Below are positions 51,339-60,765 of a stretch of 64,000 nucleotides of DNA, piece by piece. The first letter of the stretch is position 1. Each line of letters starts with the position of its first letter. A model generated the notes under the pieces. The model searched no databases. It was not told where the DNA came from and worked only from the letters and a program-made list of their open reading frames with translations. Origin of the DNA: Anaerolineales bacterium (GTDB taxonomy: Bacteria; Chloroflexota; Anaerolineae; Anaerolineales; UBA4823); the NCBI GenBank assembly GCA_003105035.1, contig PQAL01000002.1:1-64000 (forward strand). Direction: 5' to 3'. Made by a program: the position numbers and the translations under genes.

Positions 51339-52166
51339 TTAAATCAGCTTGCTCAGGTGCTCGTAGCTGCGGATAGCATCGGCCACAGTGCCGCACTCAA
51401 CGCTGAAGACGATATCATTGGGGCATTTCTTGACGATATCAATCATCCGCTTCCAATCTACCACGCCATCACCACAAGCACAACCGGTTGGCGTGCCGGT
51501 CACCTTGCCGTGCTCAGCTTCGCTCTGCTTGATGCTGATATCCTTGGCATGCAGGTGTACCAGGCGGTCGACCACATGGGTGAGCCACTCATAGGTGTCA
51601 TCGGTTCCTGCCAGGTAGCTGTTCCCGGTGTCGTAGTTGATACCAATCGCAGGGCTCTTCACCAGGGCATAGATGCTATCCAGCCCTGCCTTGGATTTTG
51701 AATATTGCTGGTGGGGTTCCAGGCCGATTTTTATCCCATGCCGTTCGGCCACGCGGGCAGCTTCAGTGAGGGTATAGGTCATCAAGGTGTAATCCATCTC
51801 CTTGGTGGTCCACAGTTGCTTGGGGCCCTCGTCCGTGTTTACCACGGGTGCGCCTGCATCGGCGGCCCAGCGGATGGCGAGCTTGAGATACTCTACGCTG
51901 ATCTCCGGCTTGCACAATGGGGTATGCGCTGATAGACCGGACAGCTTGATATTGTGCTTGTCGCATAGCTCGCGCACCCATAGGGGGTCATCGTACATGG
52001 AAACACTGTGAAAATAACCGGCTTCACTTAATAATTCACGGCCCCAATGGACCATCGGCTCAATATACTCATAACCAATTTCCGCAGCCTTCTCAACGCC
52101 CCAGGCGAACGGCTTGTCGTGCGAGCGAATGAACTCCATGTTCACACCTAAAGATATCTTGCCCAT
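51339..52166 (-). CDS. Sugar phosphate isomerase/epimerase-like TIM-barrel protein
   Basis: A 275-residue TIM-barrel protein of the AP endonuclease 2 family. It has SGLSAHTPL, VVNTDEGP, IKIGLEPHQQYSK, GINYDTGNSYLAG, and LHAKDI, with final VFSVECG; this is the usual Glu-Asp-His-Glu set. It is one of three such genes in a row behind the sugar-binding-protein gene, so each likely handles a different intermediate of the same polyol or keto-sugar. GGAGG precedes its ATG. Confidence 0.75.
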   Translation of the reverse strand: MGKISLGVNMEFIRSHDKPFAWGVEKAAEIGYEYIEPMVHWGRELLSEAGYFHSVSMYDDPLWVRELCDKHNIKLSGLSAHTPLCKPEISVEYLKLAIRWAADAGAPVVNTDEGPKQLWTTKEMDYTLMTYTLTEAARVAERHGIKIGLEPHQQYSKSKAGLDSIYALVKSPAIGINYDTGNSYLAGTDDTYEWLTHVVDRLVHLHAKDISIKQSEAEHGKVTGTPTGCACGDGVVDWKRMIDIVKKCPNDIVFSVECGTVADAIRSYEHLSKLI

Positions 52167-52196
52167 TGCTCCTCCAACACTCTTCGAATTTGATGA

Positions 52197-53072
52197 TTAT
52201 TTTGCTGCCAACCTGCGGTTGGCGTCATTTACGAGCTCTTTGACAAAGACCAGGCTCTTTTCGATCATTGGGCCACCCTGGCCTTCACATTCCAGGCTGA
52301 CGACCCCGTCATATCCGATATCCACCAGGATATCGAAGCATTTTTTAATGTTATCCCGGTTCACGCCGTCACCGATGGCGCATTGGCTGACTGCAATGCC
52401 GGTCAATTCCCCACGCAATGATGCTGCCAGCGATGCGCTGACATCCTTCACATGGACATGACTGACCTTGTTTTTAAATTTATTCAGGAAAGCCACCGGA
52501 TCCTGTCCGGCGATGAAGGTATTCCCCGTATCCATGTTCATGCGCAGGTATGGGCTGTCGACAAAGGTCAGCATTTTCTCCATGAATTCGGGCTTGGTAG
52601 TGTAATACCCGTGTGGTTCTATGTCGATAATCATTTTATAGCGTTCAGCGATATCAATGATCTGTGCATAAGCGCGTTTCATGATATCGAGGGCTTCTTC
52701 GTCGGTTAAGCCCTTGGGTGCAAAGCGGTCATCGGTGGTATCGATGTGATCGCACCCAGCCAGGTATGCCCAGCGGATGGTACGCAACACATATTCCACA
52801 CCCAGGCTCGTGCCATTAGGCAGCGACATGGGGTAGGCGGCATCAATTTGCGAGAACCTCACGCCATAGCTGGCTGCTTTTTCCTTCCACACCATGGGGT
52901 CCTCCCACATGGCCACATGCGGCTGGTAGCCCAATCCATGGATCCAGCTCACACCATCGATCATGCCGCATTCGATCCAATGCACATCGTTCTTTTGGGC
53001 CCATTGTAAGGCCTGTTCAAAACTCCAGTAACTGCTATTGAAAGCATCTGTATGAAATCCGATCTCGATCAT
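52197..53072 (-). CDS. Sugar phosphate isomerase/epimerase-like TIM-barrel protein
   Basis: A 291-residue TIM-barrel protein related to its downstream neighbour. It shows HWIECGMIDGV, IDTTDDRFAP, KMIIDIEPHGYYTT, LRMNMDTGNTFIAG, SHVHVKDV and GVVSLECEGQG. The start at 53072 is an ATG with AGGAG eight bases upstream; a GTG three codons earlier is less likely. It follows the binding-protein gene after an intercistronic hairpin. Confidence 0.75.
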   Translation of the reverse strand: MIEIGFHTDAFNSSYWSFEQALQWAQKNDVHWIECGMIDGVSWIHGLGYQPHVAMWEDPMVWKEKAASYGVRFSQIDAAYPMSLPNGTSLGVEYVLRTIRWAYLAGCDHIDTTDDRFAPKGLTDEEALDIMKRAYAQIIDIAERYKMIIDIEPHGYYTTKPEFMEKMLTFVDSPYLRMNMDTGNTFIAGQDPVAFLNKFKNKVSHVHVKDVSASLAASLRGELTGIAVSQCAIGDGVNRDNIKKCFDILVDIGYDGVVSLECEGQGGPMIEKSLVFVKELVNDANRRLAAK

Positions 53073-53111
53073 GTGTTGCACTCCTGCTGGTGATTTTCTA
53101 TATATTTTAGT

Positions 53112-53140
53112 TGAGCCTGCTCAAACTTCGAGCAGGCTCA
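53112..53140 (-). repeat. 11-bp perfect hairpin after the sugar-binding-protein gene
   Basis: TGAGCCTGCTC (53112-53122) and GAGCAGGCTCA (53130-53140) pair perfectly around a 7-nt loop. No T-run follows on the minus strand. Position suggests a transcript-end-protecting hairpin for the highly needed binding protein. Confidence 0.6.
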
Positions 53141-53166
53141 CATTTACACGCTTACATGCTTACAAA

Positions 53167-54492
53167 TTACGGCATCACGTCCACGTACTTGTTGATGTCG
53201 GGGTTCTTCCAGGAATCTGGGTAGTTGGTCATATCTTCACAGCCACACAGTGCGTAGTGCAGAGGGGGCATCTCGGTGTTGATGTAGGTATCCAGGTTTT
53301 CATTGGTGACATCCGGCTGGGGCATATACCAGTGATGCTGGACAGTCTTGCCTTGCAGGAACATGACCGCAGAAAGGACAGCAGTGCGCCACTGGAAGGT
53401 GGGGAAGGTGGGGGCGATGGCGAGCTTCAGGTTAGCTTTCCAATACTGCAGGTAGTCTTCCTGGTCTTCACCTACCATAACGGTCGGATAGGGGGCTCCA
53501 GCATCCTTGAAGGCTTCCAGGATGGTGACGGCGGTACCACCAGCGTCCATCCAGACTGCATCAATGGTGCCGTACTTGGCCAGGTAATCACTCACCACGG
53601 TGTTGGCTTTGAAGGAGTCGTAACCAACGAATTCAACACCAATGATATTCAGCTGAGGATTCTCCTCAAAGATCTTGCGGGCTGCACCCCATCGCTGTTC
53701 AAGCACGTCCACGCCGGGTAGGATGCGGAAGGCAAGCACGTTACCGCCCTTAGGCAGGTTGTTAACAATGTACTCGGCGCCGGAGATACCGAAGGCATAA
53801 CCACCGATGGTGCGCTCTGATACAACCGGGCAGTCAGTCTGGGCGTAGCGGTCAAACTGGACTACTGGCATGACCTCGCAGGCCTTCTCGACGATGGGGG
53901 TCAGGGCTTCACTGGTGTTGGAAGCAACGATTAAGATGTCGCATTTCCCTGGGGTGTTGATGATGTCTTGGATGTCAGCGATCTGCTTGGCATCATCACC
54001 CTGGGCATCCAGGTGGTAGAAGTTCTTGACCAGGCCTTCAGTGCGCAGCTGCTCAACCTGCTCGCGGATGTCGATGTAACCGACCACACGCCATGGATTG
54101 TTAACGCCAGCATTCGAGAAGCACACATTGTAGGGGGGCTGCTTCTTAGCGAATTCAGCATATTGCGGGAACTTGGTGATGTCAGTGGCAGTGCTGTCAT
54201 CCAGGTACTGCAGGTAAATGGGATCGTTCGGATTCAGCGCAGTCTTGGTCATCAGTTCTTTGGATTTATTGTATTCGTCGTCGCTCCAGAACTGTGGTGC
54301 TACCTGAGCCGATTCCATCTGTAGACCAGGATTTGCTGCTGGGGCTTCAGTGGCTGCCGCGGGAGCTTCGGTAGCAGCAGCAGGAGCCTCAGTGGCAGCC
54401 GCAGGGGCTTCGGTCGCAGCTGGTGCACAAGCAGCCAGGATCATGCTGAATGCGACCAACAAAGAAACAACTAAAAACCAACTCTTTTTCAT
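53167..54492 (-). CDS. ABC sugar transporter substrate-binding lipoprotein (PBP type 1)
   Basis: A 441-residue lipoprotein. It has a signal ending in the lipobox LAAC, then a low-complexity linker of repeated Ala-Thr-Glu-Ala-Pro-Ala-Ala heptads (about four copies), then a periplasmic binding domain: PYNVCFSNAGVNNPWR, CDILIVASNTSEAL, PVVQFDRYAQTDCPVV, and IDAVWMDAGGTAVTI. Such proteins bind ribose, galactose, inositol or other monosaccharides. The start at 54492 is preceded by AGGAGA. Two permease genes and the ATPase gene lie upstream in the same operon. The linker style is common in Anaerolineae. Confidence 0.88.
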   Translation of the reverse strand: MKKSWFLVVSLLVAFSMILAACAPAATEAPAAATEAPAAATEAPAAATEAPAANPGLQMESAQVAPQFWSDDEYNKSKELMTKTALNPNDPIYLQYLDDSTATDITKFPQYAEFAKKQPPYNVCFSNAGVNNPWRVVGYIDIREQVEQLRTEGLVKNFYHLDAQGDDAKQIADIQDIINTPGKCDILIVASNTSEALTPIVEKACEVMPVVQFDRYAQTDCPVVSERTIGGYAFGISGAEYIVNNLPKGGNVLAFRILPGVDVLEQRWGAARKIFEENPQLNIIGVEFVGYDSFKANTVVSDYLAKYGTIDAVWMDAGGTAVTILEAFKDAGAPYPTVMVGEDQEDYLQYWKANLKLAIAPTFPTFQWRTAVLSAVMFLQGKTVQHHWYMPQPDVTNENLDTYINTEMPPLHYALCGCEDMTNYPDSWKNPDINKYVDVMP

Positions 54493-54638
54493 TAGGAAAT
54501 CTCCTCCATAAAATTTTGTTTTAACGTTTGTGTTGCTTAATGGTTTGATGGATGTCTCTTGTCTATTTTCGGTGTTCACCTCCTGTATCGTACCTGTTCT
54601 CGCGTTTTAATCATTCAATGCAAGTGCTCAGCGAGTTT

Positions 54639-55646
54639 CTATTTCTTTCTCTGTGACGATAAACCGACATATGCGACTGCACCGATAATGATCAAACCCT
54701 GTACCACATCGGTATAGGGTTTGGGCAAACCGAGCATATTAAGCAAGTTAACGATCGCCTGCAGGGTAAATGCCCCGAATATTACGTTAAGCACTGAACC
54801 CTTTCCTCCACCAAGCAACACGCCGCCAACCACGCAAGCTGCGATAGCGTTCATTTCGTACCCTTCACCAATGGTAACGTTGACGCCCCCATACCCGCCG
54901 GTCATGATGCCCCCGATGATTGCAAAGACTGCACAGAGGATGAAAGTTAGCACACGTACTAAGCGCACCCTCACTCCCGAGAGTTGGCTGGCACGCACGT
55001 TATCGCCAATCGCCAGGATTTCCTTACCAAAGTTCATGCGGTTGAACAGCATAATGGCAATGAAGGCTACGATGATCAAAACGATCAGGCCGTACGGCAC
55101 CCGCCCGAATAGTGGGACATTCTCAATATAATTTCGGCCGAATGCCCGCCAGTTATCTGTCAGGTAACCCTGAGGTGCTCCACCCACATAATACAGGGCA
55201 GCCCCACGGACTAACAGCATCATTCCCAGCGTGGTGATGAAGGAAGGTACCTTTAAATAACTGACAATTACGCCATTCAAGAACCCGATCAATACCCCAA
55301 TCCCCAACATCAGAAGGATTGCCGGGTAGGCATTGGCAGGATCATTGGCAAGCACTTTTGAGCTCACCAGGACTACAAATGTGACGATTGCGCCTACCGT
55401 TAAATCAAAACCACCGATCGCTAAAACAAACATCTCGCCTACTGCGATCACGGCCAGGGGTGAAGCTGTGCGCAGGAAGGTCATGATGCCGTTCATCGAC
55501 TGGTATTTCACCGGGTTCAGGAACCCTAGCACGATGAAGATAATTAAGAAGACCGGGTAGACAGGCGGGATTTTCTTGATCCATGCCCAGGTATTGCGCA
55601 TGGCGTTGGAGAAACCACCTGGTGAGGTATATGTCGTAGACGTCAT
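54639..55646 (-). CDS. ABC sugar transporter permease (RbsC type)
   Basis: A 335-residue membrane protein with eight to ten hydrophobic segments of the branched-chain/ribose permease family. Typical phrases are AVGEMFVLAIGGFDLTVGAI, GLINGL-like GFLNGVIVSYLKVPSFITTLGMM and CVVGGVLLGGGKGSVL. It pairs with the adjacent permease to form a heterodimeric channel. ATG at 55646 has AAGGAG eight bases upstream; a GTG three codons earlier is less likely. Confidence 0.88.
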   Translation of the reverse strand: MTSTTYTSPGGFSNAMRNTWAWIKKIPPVYPVFLIIFIVLGFLNPVKYQSMNGIMTFLRTASPLAVIAVGEMFVLAIGGFDLTVGAIVTFVVLVSSKVLANDPANAYPAILLMLGIGVLIGFLNGVIVSYLKVPSFITTLGMMLLVRGAALYYVGGAPQGYLTDNWRAFGRNYIENVPLFGRVPYGLIVLIIVAFIAIMLFNRMNFGKEILAIGDNVRASQLSGVRVRLVRVLTFILCAVFAIIGGIMTGGYGGVNVTIGEGYEMNAIAACVVGGVLLGGGKGSVLNVIFGAFTLQAIVNLLNMLGLPKPYTDVVQGLIIIGAVAYVGLSSQRKK

Positions 55647-55658
55647 TCGATGCACTCC

Positions 55659-56654
55659 TTACGCTGCTTCTTTCTTTGAGCGTATCGTGTAGGAAGCCAC
55701 AGCCAATACAATGATCGCACCACGGAAGACCATCTTGAGGTATGGATTGACACCCAGCTGGTTGAACGTCGTGTCGAGGATGCCGAAGATCAACACACCC
55801 GCCAGGGTACCCCATACGCCACCTTTGCCACCAGAGAGGGCAGTACCGCCGATCACTGTCGTGGCAATCGAATTAAGGTCATAAATACCGTTCGGACCAA
55901 CCCACGGTGCACCAGAACGCATCTGGCTGACCAGGAATAAACCTGCCAGGATGGCGGTCATACTGCACAAGATATGGGCACCGATCAGCACTCGGTCGGT
56001 TCGCACGCCTGATAAGCGGGCAACTTCGGCGTTCCCACCTACCCCATACAGGTGGGCGCCAAATTTCGTCCGTGCCAGCAGGAACCACCCCAACACAAAC
56101 ACCAGCAGCATAATAATGATCGAAACCGGGATGGATCCGATCGTACCGTATCCGAAATACTCGAAGCTCTTTGGCACACTGCCAGTGTAGTTGGAAAAGG
56201 TTGCGTTGATGATGCCTTTGATGATCAGGCTCATGCCCAGGGTGGCGATGAAGGGATTTACTTTTAGTTTCGTAATCACCAGCCCATTCACCAGGCCAAT
56301 CCCGATCCCAATCACGAAGACCGCGGGAATTGCCCAAGGCAGGTTGGCTGTTTCACCCTGCATGAGGTAAGATGACATCACTGCGGTGATGCTGATGGTA
56401 TACGCTACCGACAGATCGATGGAAGCGCCCAGGATTACCAGGGTTTGCCCGACCGCCACGATACCCAGAGCCACCGACCGCACCACGATGTTGAGCATGA
56501 TGGCAGGATTGGTAAATATCTGGCCATCAGCCATCACCTGATCCAAAATTCCACTAACCAGGAAAACGACGATCAGGAAGAAATAAACAGGAGGGATATG
56601 GATAGAGCGGGCAGTCCGCTTGAACCAACTGTCAGTTGCAGGTATGGTTGTCAT
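55659..56654 (-). CDS. ABC sugar transporter permease (RbsC type)
   Basis: A 331-residue permease related to its neighbour, with AVGQTLVILGASIDLSVAYTI, VNGLVITKLKVNPFIATLGM and TTVIGGTALSGGKGGVW. It lies between the ATPase gene (4 bases) and the other permease gene (12 bases). Together with these it forms a ribose-type importer. AGGAG precedes its ATG. Confidence 0.88.
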   Translation of the reverse strand: MTTIPATDSWFKRTARSIHIPPVYFFLIVVFLVSGILDQVMADGQIFTNPAIMLNIVVRSVALGIVAVGQTLVILGASIDLSVAYTISITAVMSSYLMQGETANLPWAIPAVFVIGIGIGLVNGLVITKLKVNPFIATLGMSLIIKGIINATFSNYTGSVPKSFEYFGYGTIGSIPVSIIIMLLVFVLGWFLLARTKFGAHLYGVGGNAEVARLSGVRTDRVLIGAHILCSMTAILAGLFLVSQMRSGAPWVGPNGIYDLNSIATTVIGGTALSGGKGGVWGTLAGVLIFGILDTTFNQLGVNPYLKMVFRGAIIVLAVASYTIRSKKEAA

Positions 56655-56658
56655 TTCA

Positions 56659-58245
56659 TCAGGCTCCTACTGTGGCAGGTGCCTCTGCCTGGGTCTCTTT
56701 TGCATGTCCGATAGCCATCAACATGATCTCCTGTTCCGTCGATCTGGCTGGAAGCTCTCCGGCGATCCGATGGTCTGCCATGACCAGCACCCGGTCGCTC
56801 ATCCCGATGACCTCAGGCAGCTCCGACGAGATCATCAGAACGGCAATCCCCTTCTTGGTTAATTCGCGGATCATATCGTGAATACCCGCCTTCGACTCCA
56901 CATCAATCCCGCGCGTCGGCTCATCAAAAATAAATACATCCGCATCTGAGGCCAGCCACTTGGCGAGCACCACCTTTTGCTGGTTTCCACCACTCAGGAA
57001 TTGTGCCTCTCGGTCGAAGGAATCTGTGCGAATATCCACCTGTTTGCCGAGCATGGGTACGAGTTTACGGGAACTTCGGATACCATCCTTAAAAATGAGT
57101 CCAAATAAGAATTGAACAGCCCTTACTGTCAATAGCATGTTATCTCTGATTGGCTGCCGCGAAGCGAGTCCTTCCGATTTTCGATCTTCAGTGACAAAGC
57201 CGATTTTATTCTTGATCGCTTTGGCCGGACTCTTAAGCGCCATTACCTTGCCATGCAGCTCTAAGGTGCCAGTTTTAAAAGGCATAACCCCGAACAAAGC
57301 CTGGGCCAATTCTGTTCGCCCCGATCCTTGCAGGCCAGCTACCCCAAGCACTTCACCGCTGCGTAGCTCAAAGTTAATATCCTTCAAGATCTGGTTGGAA
57401 GCATTCGATACTTTTAACACTACCTCACCAAAGTCCTCCGGCTTGCCCAGGGGCGGGAAGTAGTGGTCAAGGGTACGTCCGACCATCAAATACACCACAT
57501 CAGCCGGGGCGACGTCTTTTTTCATGACCGTCTTAATCAGCTTGCCATCTTTCAAGACCGTGATCTTTTCCGCTAGATCAAACACCTCTCTCAAGCGGTG
57601 GGAGATAAAAATGATTGAAATGCCTTTTTGCTTCAGCCGCCCAACCAGGTCATTGAGCAGACCTACTTCGGTGTAGGTTAATGCGGCAGTGGGCTCATCC
57701 ATGATCAGCACTTTTGCCTTGAAGGAGATGGCCTTGGCAATCTCAACCAGCTGTTGCTCTGCCACTGACAGGCTGCTTACTAAAGCGGTTGGTGAGATCA
57801 ATTTCTCCACACCCAGATCTTTCAATACTTCCACGGCTTCCTTGTTCATTTTGCGGATGTCGAGTGTCCCTAGTTTAGACGATTCACGCGCCAGGAAGAT
57901 ATTATGGGCCACGGTACGTTCGGGAAGCAGGTTGAACTCTTGATAGATAATGCTGACGCCTTTCATCTGGGCTTCGCGCGGGTGAGAAAATGATACTTTT
58001 TCTCCACCCAGGTGCATCGTCCCAGAATCAGGGATATACGCGCCAGACATAACTTTCATCAGTGTAGACTTACCTGCGCCGTTCTCTCCCACCACAGCAT
58101 GAATTTCTCCAGGGAAGAATTGTAATGACACATCGTCCAGGGCAACTACACCTGGGAAACGTTTGGAGATATTCTGCACTTCCATCGTGGGCTGGATGGT
58201 TTCGGGTGGTATTTGTTCGGTTTCTGCTACAGCTACATTTTCCAT
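56659..58245 (-). CDS. ABC sugar transporter ATP-binding protein (RbsA/MglA type, two ABC domains)
   Basis: A 528-residue ATPase with two nucleotide-binding domains. The N domain (about 20-255) has Walker A GENGAGKST, signature LSVAEQQLVEIAKAI and VLIMDEP. The C domain (about 275-520) has the altered Walker A GLQGSGRTE, signature LSGGNQQKVVLAKWL and FIFDEPTRGID. This asymmetry is normal in RbsA-type proteins. It powers the two permeases encoded after it. GAGGAT precedes the start. Confidence 0.92.
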   Translation of the reverse strand: MENVAVAETEQIPPETIQPTMEVQNISKRFPGVVALDDVSLQFFPGEIHAVVGENGAGKSTLMKVMSGAYIPDSGTMHLGGEKVSFSHPREAQMKGVSIIYQEFNLLPERTVAHNIFLARESSKLGTLDIRKMNKEAVEVLKDLGVEKLISPTALVSSLSVAEQQLVEIAKAISFKAKVLIMDEPTAALTYTEVGLLNDLVGRLKQKGISIIFISHRLREVFDLAEKITVLKDGKLIKTVMKKDVAPADVVYLMVGRTLDHYFPPLGKPEDFGEVVLKVSNASNQILKDINFELRSGEVLGVAGLQGSGRTELAQALFGVMPFKTGTLELHGKVMALKSPAKAIKNKIGFVTEDRKSEGLASRQPIRDNMLLTVRAVQFLFGLIFKDGIRSSRKLVPMLGKQVDIRTDSFDREAQFLSGGNQQKVVLAKWLASDADVFIFDEPTRGIDVESKAGIHDMIRELTKKGIAVLMISSELPEVIGMSDRVLVMADHRIAGELPARSTEQEIMLMAIGHAKETQAEAPATVGA

Positions 58246-58277
58246 AAGCGAATCCTCGTTGCTTTTCTAACGACCGA

Positions 58278-59126
58278 TCAAGCAAATAAGGTTTTCAAGA
58301 ATTGCAGACCTTGTTGGGCGATCGCATCCTGGCTTGGGGCGATTTCACGCCAGATACAGACTGCACGGGCGATCTCTTTTACTTGCGAAGTAAATGATTC
58401 GATTACAACCTGCCCTTGATAATTGGCGCTCTTGAGTGCCTGGGCGATTTCCTGCCAGTGTACCTGGCCGGTACCAGGCACGCCGCGGTCATTTTCGCAG
58501 GCATGGAAATGGAAAATCCTATTTCCTGCCAGGCGGATTGCTTCAGCGCTGTTCTTTTCTTCCAGGTGCATGTGGAAAGTGTCCAGGTGGAATCCGATGT
58601 TATCCCTTCCAACATCCTGGATGAAATTTAGTCCTTGTGAGACAGTGTTGATCATGTCGGTTTCAAAACGGTTTAATGGCTCGAGGGCTAATTTTACCCC
58701 GTTTAATGACGCAAAGTCACAACAATCGCGAAGCTCTAATACTGCAGTCGACCACTCCACTGCTCTGGCCCGGTCATCTTCCAGGTGAGGTTTACCGACC
58801 GCCGAGTACATGGGGCCGCAGATCACTGGAGAGCCAGTCTGGGCCGCCGCATCAATCATCCAGTGGATATATCTACGAGAGTTATCACGGATAGCCGGGT
58901 CGGAACTGCTGATATTGCGGTCGGGGCCAAACACACCGCAGATAATCGTTGATAACTGGTTCTTATCAAGTGCTTCCTTAATACGGGGAACATCGAGCAA
59001 TGCAGGATTTTCGCAGGCGATTTCCAGGATATCGAAACCCATCGCCTTTACCTTGGGAGCCAGGTCGATTACCGCTTCAGTTGTGCTAGGTGACACCCAA
59101 ACAAATGAATTTACACCGAATTTCAT
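58278..59126 (-). CDS. Ketose 3-epimerase-like TIM-barrel protein (D-tagatose/D-psicose 3-epimerase family)
   Basis: A 282-residue protein. It starts MKFGVNSFVWVSP and has GFDILEIACENP, GPMYSAVGKP, LALEPLNRFETD, GFHLDTFHMHLEE, FHFHACENDRGVPGTGQV and VIESFT, which are the features of D-tagatose/psicose 3-epimerases, enzymes that flip C3 of free ketoses. The start at 59126 has GAGGTG; an upstream frame of 28 codons overlaps the ROK gene and is rejected. It lies between ROK and the ATPase gene, so it probably acts on the imported sugar. Confidence 0.82.
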   Translation of the reverse strand: MKFGVNSFVWVSPSTTEAVIDLAPKVKAMGFDILEIACENPALLDVPRIKEALDKNQLSTIICGVFGPDRNISSSDPAIRDNSRRYIHWMIDAAAQTGSPVICGPMYSAVGKPHLEDDRARAVEWSTAVLELRDCCDFASLNGVKLALEPLNRFETDMINTVSQGLNFIQDVGRDNIGFHLDTFHMHLEEKNSAEAIRLAGNRIFHFHACENDRGVPGTGQVHWQEIAQALKSANYQGQVVIESFTSQVKEIARAVCIWREIAPSQDAIAQQGLQFLKTLFA

Positions 59127-59136
59127 CAATTGCACC

Positions 59137-60450
59137 TCATTCAGCAACAACTCCCAACCGGTTGGGTGATAGGGCGAATATGTTGTCCATCGCCAGGTTG
59201 ATGGCTCCAATTACCCCTGCATCCGTGCCGATTTCGGTAAACACGATCAACAGGTCACGCGTTGCCAGGGGCAGGGAGCGGCGTAAGACAGTCTGGCGGA
59301 TGGATGACAACAGCAGGTCACCCAGGTGACTGACCCCTCCGCCGATAACGATCATCCCGGGATTATAGAAATTAACCATGCCAGCCAGTACATCACCGAT
59401 GGCTTGGCCGCTCTCGCGAATGATATGGGTAGCCATGGCATCGCCTTCACCGGAGGCGTTCCCCACGTCTTCTGCTCGCAGGGTGTTGCCATTCGTCTCA
59501 TAGTACTTTTGCAGGATGAGGCTGCTGCCTGCCTGAACGGCGGCGATCGCACGATCAGCAATTGCCGGCCCACCAGCCACCGCTTCCAGGCAGCCGCGGT
59601 TACCGCAGTGACACACAGGACCATTTTTATCGACACAGATATGACCGATATCCCCGGCACAGCCGCTGGCCCCCCGATAGATTTTCCCCTCACAGATGAT
59701 GCCTGCACCGATGCCTGTGCCGATTTTTATAAAGATGAGATTATCCGTCTCCCTACCTGCGCCTTGGTAAATTTCACCCAGGGCCATCAGGTTCACGTCA
59801 TTATCCACGACCACATTCGCCTGGGGAAACCATTGCTGGACTGTTTGAATGATGGGGTAACGGTCCCATCCAGGCATGATGGGTGGCGACACCAGGGTGC
59901 CCACCGAAAAATCCACCGGTCCGGGCACACCGATCCCGATGCCGTTTAATCTGGCAGAATCAGAGCCATTTTCCTGGGTGAGTTTTTCGAGTAAAGAACA
60001 TACCCGGGCCAGGATCCTGATCGGCCCTTCCCTCACCGAAGCAGGCTCTGAATAGCGTACTAGCAGCCTGCCCGAGAAATCTGCAATCCCCAAGTCGATG
60101 CTGGTGGCGCCGATATCCACACCAGCCACCAGTCCGAAATTTCCGTTCAGGCTGAACTTCTTCGAGCGCCGCCCGCCGGTGAATTCGGTATAGTGGTTGG
60201 CTACCAGGATGCGTTGTTCGAGCAATGAGCTGATACAGGTTGTGATCTTTGTTCGAGAATAGTCAGTGAAACTCACCAGATCCGCTTTCGAAAATTCCCC
60301 ATATCTGCGGATCAGGTCTACCAGTACTTTTTCGGAATGAGTAATGAAATATTGATTCGGTGAAGTACCTACCTGAAACTGCCTCACCGGCTTGTCCAGA
60401 GAGGGCACTGTCCGATATTTCTTCTGCAGCACCTCGCGTGCTATACCCAT
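59137..60450 (-). CDS. ROK-family transcriptional regulator
   Basis: A 437-residue protein. The N-terminal part (about 35-95) is a winged HTH (FSKADLVSFTDYSRTKITTCISSLLEQRIL) and the rest a ROK sugar-kinase-like domain with GVDIGATSIDLG, VVVDNDVN, GTGIGAGII, and the zinc site HICVDKNGPVCHCGNRGC. The usual Glu of the AGExGH motif reads AGDIGH. ROK repressors bind sugars directly. In Thermotoga a ROK protein controls inositol genes, so this one may sense the polyol imported by the adjacent transporter. It is the first gene of that operon. Confidence 0.88.
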   Translation of the reverse strand: MGIAREVLQKKYRTVPSLDKPVRQFQVGTSPNQYFITHSEKVLVDLIRRYGEFSKADLVSFTDYSRTKITTCISSLLEQRILVANHYTEFTGGRRSKKFSLNGNFGLVAGVDIGATSIDLGIADFSGRLLVRYSEPASVREGPIRILARVCSLLEKLTQENGSDSARLNGIGIGVPGPVDFSVGTLVSPPIMPGWDRYPIIQTVQQWFPQANVVVDNDVNLMALGEIYQGAGRETDNLIFIKIGTGIGAGIICEGKIYRGASGCAGDIGHICVDKNGPVCHCGNRGCLEAVAGGPAIADRAIAAVQAGSSLILQKYYETNGNTLRAEDVGNASGEGDAMATHIIRESGQAIGDVLAGMVNFYNPGMIVIGGGVSHLGDLLLSSIRQTVLRRSLPLATRDLLIVFTEIGTDAGVIGAINLAMDNIFALSPNRLGVVAE

Positions 60451-60494
60451 AAAGAGTTATGCTCGCTTTTTATTCAGAGATAATTTCGTCATGT

Positions 60495-60514
60495 CTGGCA
60501 CACTAGTATGCCAG
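60495..60514. promoter_or_regulatory. 20-bp near-perfect palindrome
   Basis: CTGGCACACTAGTATGCCAG matches its reverse complement except at one symmetric position. It lies in the leader of the ROK transcript, about 45 bases before its start codon. It could be an operator or a hairpin in the RNA. Confidence 0.45.
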
Positions 60515-60617
60515 GCGTAAAAATCCCATTACTTGATCGGTCTACCCGACCAAAATACGCGCTTTAGATCCAATATAAAGGACCGGAGTTTCCGGATATT
60601 CAACTGTTAATTACAGG

Positions 60618-60641
60618 ATTACAGATGATTATAGCTGTAAT
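60618..60641. promoter_or_regulatory. Inverted repeat over the -10 box
   Basis: ATTACAG (60618-60624) and CTGTAAT (60635-60641) flank a 10-base centre that contains the -10 box. A repressor bound here would block transcription; ROK autoregulation is a fair guess. Confidence 0.5.
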
Positions 60642-60655
60642 TGGGATTCTGTCAA
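60628..60655 (-). promoter_or_regulatory. Promoter of the ROK/transporter operon
   Basis: On the minus strand a perfect TTGACA (60655-60650) and a perfect TATAAT (60633-60628) are 16 bases apart. The predicted start leaves a leader of about 170 bases. Confidence 0.7.
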
Positions 60656-60661
60656 TATCTT

Positions 60662-60679
60662 TTGTTCAAAATAGAACAA
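60662..60679. promoter_or_regulatory. Inverted repeat TTGTTC-N6-GAACAA
   Basis: Six-base arms with a six-base AT-rich spacer lie just upstream of the -35 box on the minus strand. It may be a second regulator site. Confidence 0.45.
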
Positions 60680-60765
60680 GTTATGACAGATTTGGTTATT
60701 AGTTTATCTTTCCCGTAATTAACCGCGTGCGAACTCCAGTCCTTTGTGCATCAGCTCATTATTTG

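Larger units (their letters stand above)
60451..60765. other. 315-base regulatory gap upstream of the ROK/transporter operon
   Basis: This AT-rich stretch holds a strong minus-strand promoter (60628-60655) and three inverted repeats (60495-60514, 60618-60641, 60662-60679). No gene was seen. Confidence 0.55.
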
